Origin: Pseudescherichia sp032055545
GTDB lineage: Bacteria; Pseudomonadota; Gammaproteobacteria; Enterobacterales; Enterobacteriaceae
Reading direction: 5' to 3'
Length of the DNA stretch: 16,870 nt
Assembly (NCBI GenBank): GCA_032055545.1
Contig: DAMBQR010000076.1
Location: 1 to 16,870, forward strand
Shown here in pieces: positions 12,988-16,870 of this stretch. Positions within the stretch are counted from its first letter, which is position 1; the number at the start of each line of letters is the position of its first letter. Under the pieces are notes generated by a model. The model worked only from the letters and a program-made list of their open reading frames with translations, had not been told where the DNA came from and searched no databases. A program made the position numbers and the translations under genes.

Positions 12988-14331
12988 ATGTCTGCCAACC
13001 ACGCTGCGTTTAACCTGATCTTCCGTTTTGTTGAAAATTATGTCAGCCCCATCGCCGGACGCATCTCTGCCCAGCGTCATGTGATGGCGATTCGTGATGG
13101 TTTTATCTCGGCAATGCCCTTTATGATTGTCGGCTCCTTTCTGCTCATCTTTGCCTACCCGCCGTTCTCACCGGATACCACCTGGGGATTTGCTCGTGGC
13201 TGGCTCGATCTGGCAAAGCAGTATGAGGGGCGGATCCTTACCCCGTTCGATATGACCATGGGGATCATGTCGATCTATATCTGTGCTGCCATCGCCTATA
13301 ACCTTGGCAAGCACTACGTGAAGTCGCACCAGCTCGATCCCTTTATGTGCGCCATGCTCTCGCTGATGGCGTTTCTGCTGGTTGCCGCGCCAAAAACCGA
13401 TAGCGCGCTGCCGGTGCATAGCCTCGGCGGCACCGGGATCTTTACCGCTATCCTGGTCGCTATCTACTGCGTAGAGATGATGCGCTTTTTGAAAGCGCGC
13501 AACATCGGCATCCGTCTGCCGGATCAGGTGCCGCCGATGATCAAAAACTCGTTCGACCTGCTGATCCCGGTGCTGGTGGTCGTGCTCACACTTTACCCGC
13601 TGAGCCTGTTTATCCAGTCTGAGTTCTCGGTGCTGATCCCACAGGCCATCATGGCCCTGTTTAAGCCGCTGGTGGCCGCCGCTGATTCCCTGCCCGCTAT
13701 TCTGCTGGCGGTGCTGGTTGGCCATCTGCTGTGGTTCGCCGGCATCCACGGAGCGGCTATTGTCTCCGGCATGCTGCAGATGTTCTGGTTAACCAACCTG
13801 GGGATGAACCAGACCGCGCTGGCGCAGGGTGCGCCGCTGCCACACATCTTCATGGAGGCGTTCTGGACGTTCTTTATTGTGGTAGGCGGTTCCGGGGCGA
13901 CAATGGGTCTGGTGATCTGCTATCTGCGCAGCCGATCCGTGCACCTGCGCTCTATCGGACGGCTCAGCATTGTGCCCAGCTTCTTTAACATTAACGAGCC
14001 GGTGATCTTCGGTACCCCCATCGTCATGAACCCGGTCTTTTTTATCCCCTTCCTGCTCGCCCCGCTGGTCAACTCGGTGATCGCCTGGGGCGCAATGAAA
14101 ATGGATCTGATTGGCCGGGTGATTGCGGTGGTTCCGTGGACCGCACCGGCGCCGATTGGCGCAGCCTGGGCGCTGGGTTGGGACTACCGGGCAGCCATCC
14201 TCGTGGTGCTGCTGGCCGTGGTCTCCGCCGTGATCTACTACCCGTTCTTTAAGGTATACGAGAAGCAGCTCCTGGAGCAGGAGGCGCAAGAGTCACAGCG
14301 TACAGAGGGAGAGAGTCAGCAGGTCGCGTAA
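12988..14331 (+). CDS. Orphan PTS EIIC permease, lactose/cellobiose (ChbC-like) family
   Basis: This 447-residue membrane protein is an EIIC of the Lac/cellobiose PTS family, which carries the sugar through the inner membrane during phosphorylation. About ten hydrophobic segments are visible. The key sugar-site residues are present: His254 in the WFAGIHGAAIVSG segment and Glu337 in SFFNINEPVIFGTPIVMNP. The start is ATG 12988 (MSANHAAFNLIFRF) with GGAG nine bases upstream; the frame extends to a TTG at 12952 with no ribosome site. There is no EIIA, EIIB or phospho-beta-glucosidase gene in the window, so it must borrow partners from elsewhere (for example a chb-type system) or act otherwise. 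It stands between bglJ and fhuF, which are neighbours in E. coli, so it is an insertion. It converges on fhuF with three bases between stops. The substrate is unknown. Confidence 0.9.
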   Translation: MSANHAAFNLIFRFVENYVSPIAGRISAQRHVMAIRDGFISAMPFMIVGSFLLIFAYPPFSPDTTWGFARGWLDLAKQYEGRILTPFDMTMGIMSIYICAAIAYNLGKHYVKSHQLDPFMCAMLSLMAFLLVAAPKTDSALPVHSLGGTGIFTAILVAIYCVEMMRFLKARNIGIRLPDQVPPMIKNSFDLLIPVLVVVLTLYPLSLFIQSEFSVLIPQAIMALFKPLVAAADSLPAILLAVLVGHLLWFAGIHGAAIVSGMLQMFWLTNLGMNQTALAQGAPLPHIFMEAFWTFFIVVGGSGATMGLVICYLRSRSVHLRSIGRLSIVPSFFNINEPVIFGTPIVMNPVFFIPFLLAPLVNSVIAWGAMKMDLIGRVIAVVPWTAPAPIGAAWALGWDYRAAILVVLLAVVSAVIYYPFFKVYEKQLLEQEAQESQRTEGESQQVA

Positions 14332-14334
14332 CGA

Positions 14335-15123
14335 TTATTTAAGCGTACAGTCGCCGCACTGCTGGACATCCGGCAGGCGGTAGCGCTGACAGCAGGTACG
14401 GCGCACCAGCACCCCCTCACGCAGGACGACGGTGCGCCAGAGGGGGTTATCCATACCGTTTGCCAGCGTCTTGTCGAAAAAGCAGAGCTGGCGCAGCGCG
14501 TTAACCCGTGCATCGCCGAGAAGCGGCTTCATCTCGTTCAGATACCAGTTGATGAGATAGCCCGTATTGCTCCAGATAAGCTTGCCGTTGATCTCACCGG
14601 TGGCCTCCAGCGCCTGAACGACCGGCAGCATCGCCGAGACGATCAGCTTCTCAATACGCCCGCGATCGTCCAGTAGCGTGGTATAGCGATCGGCATGCAC
14701 GTCGGCCCAGAAACAGGCTGCGCGGCCCGTCTCATGAAATTCAACGTGGAAATGTTCCGGAGAGACATCCAGCGCCGTATCGTGTGCCAGCAGGGCCAGC
14801 ATCAGCGGCGGAACCAGCAGGCCAAGATACCACTGCGCCCACAGCGAGATAAGCGGTTTCCCCTCGCGCGGCAGCTGTGGCTGGTTGCGGTAGATATGAT
14901 CGGAGTAGTCGGCCAGCAGCGAGCGCAGCGCGGCGGGGCGCTGCCACTGCGCCAGGGTCATGGCCCGGTGCGGCGGTGGCTCATCAAGACGGATAACCTC
15001 CAGCATGTGCGGGCGCTGGCTGGACATTGTTTCGCGCACGGCATCGGCAAGCGTTGGCGCTGCGCTGTGCAGCGGGGTTCGCCAGATAAGATCGTTTGCC
15101 AGCAGTTCAGAGCGTTGGGCCAT
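14335..15123 (-). CDS. fhuF: FhuF, ferric-siderophore reductase
   Basis: FhuF is a cytoplasmic [2Fe-2S] protein that reduces iron in hydroxamate siderophores so that it is released. The 262 residues equal the E. coli length. The unusual cluster motif C-C-x10-C-x2-C is complete at Cys244, Cys245, Cys256 and Cys259 (RRTCCQRYRLPDVQQCGDC). The body holds the conserved PLISLWAQWYLGLLVPPLML, LDVSPEHFHVEFHETGRAA and LEATGEINGKLIWSNTGYLI segments. The ATG at 15123 aligns with the E. coli start although no Shine-Dalgarno sequence is seen. A Fur box covers the promoter, so it is induced by iron starvation. Confidence 0.96.
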   Translation of the reverse strand: MAQRSELLANDLIWRTPLHSAAPTLADAVRETMSSQRPHMLEVIRLDEPPPHRAMTLAQWQRPAALRSLLADYSDHIYRNQPQLPREGKPLISLWAQWYLGLLVPPLMLALLAHDTALDVSPEHFHVEFHETGRAACFWADVHADRYTTLLDDRGRIEKLIVSAMLPVVQALEATGEINGKLIWSNTGYLINWYLNEMKPLLGDARVNALRQLCFFDKTLANGMDNPLWRTVVLREGVLVRRTCCQRYRLPDVQQCGDCTLK

Positions 15124-15144
15124 GAGAGGTTAGACCGGAATCTA

Positions 15145-15190
15145 AATGATAATGATTGCTAATCCTAACCATCGGCAGGAGCAAGCGCAA
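15145..15190 (-). promoter_or_regulatory. fhuF promoter and Fur box
   Basis: On the minus strand TTGCGC (15190-15185), 17 bp and TAGGAT (15167-15162) make a plausible promoter. The Fur box follows at 15145-15164: read on the plus strand it contains TGATAAT (15147-15153), one base, then ATTGCTA, matching the TGATAAT-N-ATTATCA form fully on the left and at four of seven positions on the right. It covers the -10 and the start point, as expected for repression by Fe-Fur. Confidence 0.8.
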
Positions 15191-15223
15191 CATTTTTGTC
15201 GCGAAATGCTCCCCTGGTTCTGT

Positions 15224-16288
15224 TTAAGCTATCTGCAGGTCGCCGCTCACCAGGATGTGGTTGCGCCCTAAATGCTTGGCTTCATACAGCGCTTTGTCGG
15301 CTTTGCTCAGTGCATCCTCAATATCTTCGTCCAGCAGGGGGGCGATACCGATGCTTACCGTGACGTTTGTTGCCACGCTCTCATTGAACATATGCGGGAT
15401 TTTGAGATCGAATACCTGCTTACGAATGCGCTCGGCAGTCATCCGGGCATGCTCCAGATCGACATTGCTCAACAGGATCATAAACTCCTCGCCACCGAAG
15501 CGGGCCACAATATCCCGGGAGCGCACCGCGTCACGGATGGCGGCAGAGACGCGAATAAGCGCCTGGTCGCCCATCATATGGCCATAGTGATCGTTGTAAG
15601 CTTTAAAATGGTCAATATCCAGCAGCAGCACAAACTGTCTGCCGTCATCGTGTGCCAGCAGGTTATCAATCTTATTTTGCAGGCCGCGGCGGTTGTAGAG
15701 GCCGGTCAGCGGATCGAGCATGCTGAGATCGTTCAGCGTCTTGCGTTCCGCCAGCAGCTTATTCATCAGATCCTGGGCAAAGCTATCGTTACGCCGCTGG
15801 ATCACATGCTGGATGGCAATACCGACTACCGGCAGGGCGAAACAGTAGAGTACCCTTAGCCAGGCGCTGCCGTCGGTCAGCCACAGGCAGCTCAGGCTTA
15901 CCGGCAGCGAGTGCAAGATAAATGCGCTGATATTGTTAGAGAAAGCGATAGTTCCGATAAATAAAACGCTTAGCAGCGCAATTAAAAGATATGCCGGATC
16001 CGGATGACCAATAGCTGAATATTTCTCGCTAACATGCCACGCCCAAAGGCAGCCAAATAAAAGTGAAATAAGAGGAATATTTATTTTCTTTTCTGCTTGC
16101 CATCTATGCCAGAGCAGCAGTGCGACGCTGGTGGTGAACAGCAGCCCGAGCGGTAAAGTCACGCCCGCCGCGCTGCTCAAGGGCAGCAGAAAAGAGAAGA
16201 GGGCCGAAACGGCATTGAGAAACAGAAATAATCGCAGGGATAGCTGATATTTCTTGTTACAAAGAGTATGCCAGGTTTGTGCTGTCAT
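15224..16288 (-). CDS. Membrane-bound diguanylate cyclase (GGDEF)
   Basis: The 354-residue product makes the second messenger c-di-GMP. The N-terminal 160 residues form about six membrane helices (starting near LRLFLFLNAVSALFSFLLPL) of a type I do not recognise, then a short linker (FAQDLMNKLLAERKTLNDLS) and a GGDEF domain from about 190 (MLDPLTGLYNRRGLQNKID). The active site reads GGEEF at 265-269, an active form, with the metal-binding Asp224 (LLDIDHFKAYNDHYGH). The product-inhibition site RxxD (Arg256-Asp259) is intact five residues before GGEEF. The start is ATG 16288; the frame extends to TTG 16336 with no ribosome site, and even the ATG has a poor one. It stands between fhuF and yjjZ, which are neighbours in E. 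coli. No EAL domain is present. Confidence 0.9.
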   Translation of the reverse strand: MTAQTWHTLCNKKYQLSLRLFLFLNAVSALFSFLLPLSSAAGVTLPLGLLFTTSVALLLWHRWQAEKKINIPLISLLFGCLWAWHVSEKYSAIGHPDPAYLLIALLSVLFIGTIAFSNNISAFILHSLPVSLSCLWLTDGSAWLRVLYCFALPVVGIAIQHVIQRRNDSFAQDLMNKLLAERKTLNDLSMLDPLTGLYNRRGLQNKIDNLLAHDDGRQFVLLLDIDHFKAYNDHYGHMMGDQALIRVSAAIRDAVRSRDIVARFGGEEFMILLSNVDLEHARMTAERIRKQVFDLKIPHMFNESVATNVTVSIGIAPLLDEDIEDALSKADKALYEAKHLGRNHILVSGDLQIA

Positions 16289-16480
16289 GTGTATGTCGTT
16301 ATTAGTCTGCAATATATAAGACGTTATGGTTGGCAAAATGAGTAATAACGCGTGAAAATATAAGCTCGAGAAAAGAGTTGGAAATTGTTATGTGTTTTTT
16401 CCGAGGCGCACAATTTATCACCTTCATGAATCTCTGTCATTAACAGATGCAGAAAGTTCAGGCACTGGTGCGACCGCGTG

Positions 16481-16525
16481 CTGACAAGTGAGAAAACTTA
16501 TCATATGATATTGGTTATCATTATC
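16481..16525 (+). promoter_or_regulatory. yjjZ promoter and Fur box
   Basis: CTGACA (16481-16486), 17 bp and TATGAT (16504-16509) form a strong sigma-70 promoter. A Fur box at 16507-16525 matches the 19-bp consensus GATAATGATAATCATTATC at 16 of 19 positions and covers the -10 and the start point. It places yjjZ under iron control independently of fhuF. Confidence 0.88.
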
Positions 16526-16542
16526 AGCGTGAGGATACAAGC

Positions 16543-16779
16543 ATGTTGCAGCGCGTGCTGGAAAGCGGGTGGGGAGTGGTTTTGTCGGGCATCGTTGCGC
16601 TCGGGCTAGCCTATGCCGATCTCTCTGTTGACGCCTGGTGTGCGGTCATCGTGCCCGGTCTGCTGCTAACGCCAGCCATGCTCTATCACAAGCGTCTGCG
16701 TCACTTTGTGTTACTGCCGTCGGGTATCGCGCTGGTGGGCGGAATGATGCTGGTAATAATGAATGTCAAAATGGGGTGA
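16543..16779 (+). CDS. yjjZ: YjjZ-like small membrane protein (DUF1435)
   Basis: This 78-residue protein fits the DUF1435 family, in which E. coli YjjZ belongs. It is strongly hydrophobic with two or three membrane segments (about 8-24, 31-46 and 56-74) and a basic loop (YHKRLRHF) between the last two. Its role is unknown. GAGG eight bases above the ATG is a good ribosome site. The Fur box over its promoter shows that it should be expressed when iron is low; E. coli yjjZ is also listed among iron-responsive genes as far as I recall. It ends 36 bp from the 3' end of the convergent tRNA-Leu gene and no terminator is visible between them. Confidence 0.85.
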   Translation: MLQRVLESGWGVVLSGIVALGLAYADLSVDAWCAVIVPGLLLTPAMLYHKRLRHFVLLPSGIALVGGMMLVIMNVKMG

Positions 16780-16815
16780 AGCAGGAGGGGTCGTGCCAGG
16801 AGAGAGCAAGATAAG

Positions 16816-16870
16816 TGGTGCGAGGGGGGGGACTCGAACCCCCACATCCTAAGGACACTAACACCTGAAG
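16816..16870 (-). tRNA. tRNA-Leu(CAG), 3' part (5' end outside window)
   Basis: The minus strand gives the 3' 55 bases of a leucine tRNA of the leuV/leuP/leuQ type. It starts in the anticodon loop with anticodon CAG (16867-16865), then the long class II variable arm (TGTCCTTAGGA), the T arm (GGGGG-TTCGAGT-CCCCC) and the acceptor end CTCGCACCA with encoded CCA. In E. coli these tRNA genes lie in a tandem cluster near this place, so more copies may follow outside the window. Confidence 0.95.

Noticed and set aside
3100..13700. Chi-like octamers (GCTGGTGG) in tsr, ohrR and the EIIC gene
   Set aside because: The octamer is frequent in enterobacterial DNA, and a handful in 17 kb is no more than expected.
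13168..14289. Two long minus-strand frames inside the EIIC gene
   Set aside because: Both are His/Gln-rich shadows opposite a membrane protein with intact active-site motifs; no ribosome sites support them.
16816..16870. tRNA-Leu as attachment site of an integrated element covering the GGDEF and EIIC genes
   Set aside because: No integrase and no repeat of the tRNA 3' end was seen in the window; backbone genes lie directly beside the tRNA.
1..16870. CRISPR array, insertion sequence or prophage remnant
   Set aside because: No regularly spaced identical repeats, transposase or phage-like genes were found; the only repeats are two REP-type units and short regulatory repeats.

Overview
The window is chromosomal DNA of a motile member of the Enterobacteriaceae near Enterobacter, Leclercia or Lelliottia; the exact genus cannot be set from sequence alone. 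The backbone follows the E. coli K-12 segment btsT - tsr - opgB - yjjA - dnaC - dnaT - yjjB - yjjP - yjjQ - bglJ - fhuF - yjjZ - tRNA-Leu(CAG), with the expected gene order, strands and protein lengths. These identifications come from remembered protein sequences and family motifs, not from a search.

Region by region: (1) bases 1-1494 hold the first 498 codons of btsT (pyruvate/H+ symporter, minus strand), truncated by the window edge. (2) Bases 1495-1806 are a divergent control region with three BtsR-like direct repeats in 21-bp phase, a CRP-like site and a sigma-28 promoter for tsr. (3) tsr (serine chemoreceptor) converges on opgB (phosphoglycerol transferase I). A REP element and a terminator lie between them, and the terminator is partly made of opgB codons. 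The lgo genes found here in E. coli are absent. (4) yjjA, dnaC and dnaT follow on the minus strand. (5) An ohr-ohrR-TetR block not present in E. coli K-12 at this place sits between dnaT and yjjB-yjjP. (6) An AT-rich gap of about 470 bp precedes the LuxR-type regulators yjjQ-bglJ. (7) An orphan cellobiose-type PTS EIIC with its own promoter and a perfect 21-bp palindrome lies between bglJ and fhuF. (8) fhuF (siderophore iron reductase, Fur box), a membrane diguanylate cyclase, the small Fur-boxed membrane gene yjjZ and the 3' part of tRNA-Leu(CAG) end the window.

The main themes are pyruvate and serine sensing (btsT, tsr), osmoregulated periplasmic glucan modification (opgB), replication restart (dnaT, dnaC), dicarboxylate export (yjjP/yjjB), organic peroxide defence (ohr/ohrR), H-NS-type silenced regulators (yjjQ/bglJ) and iron (fhuF, yjjZ). 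Compared with the K-12 order there are three accessory insertions: ohr-ohrR-tetR, the EIIC and the GGDEF gene. The most interesting signals are two related operator-like sites plus an apparently leaderless ohrR, the orphan EIIC with a palindromic operator beside bglJ, and a cyclase placed between two Fur-controlled genes. I do not see a mobile element, CRISPR array or clear phage gene.
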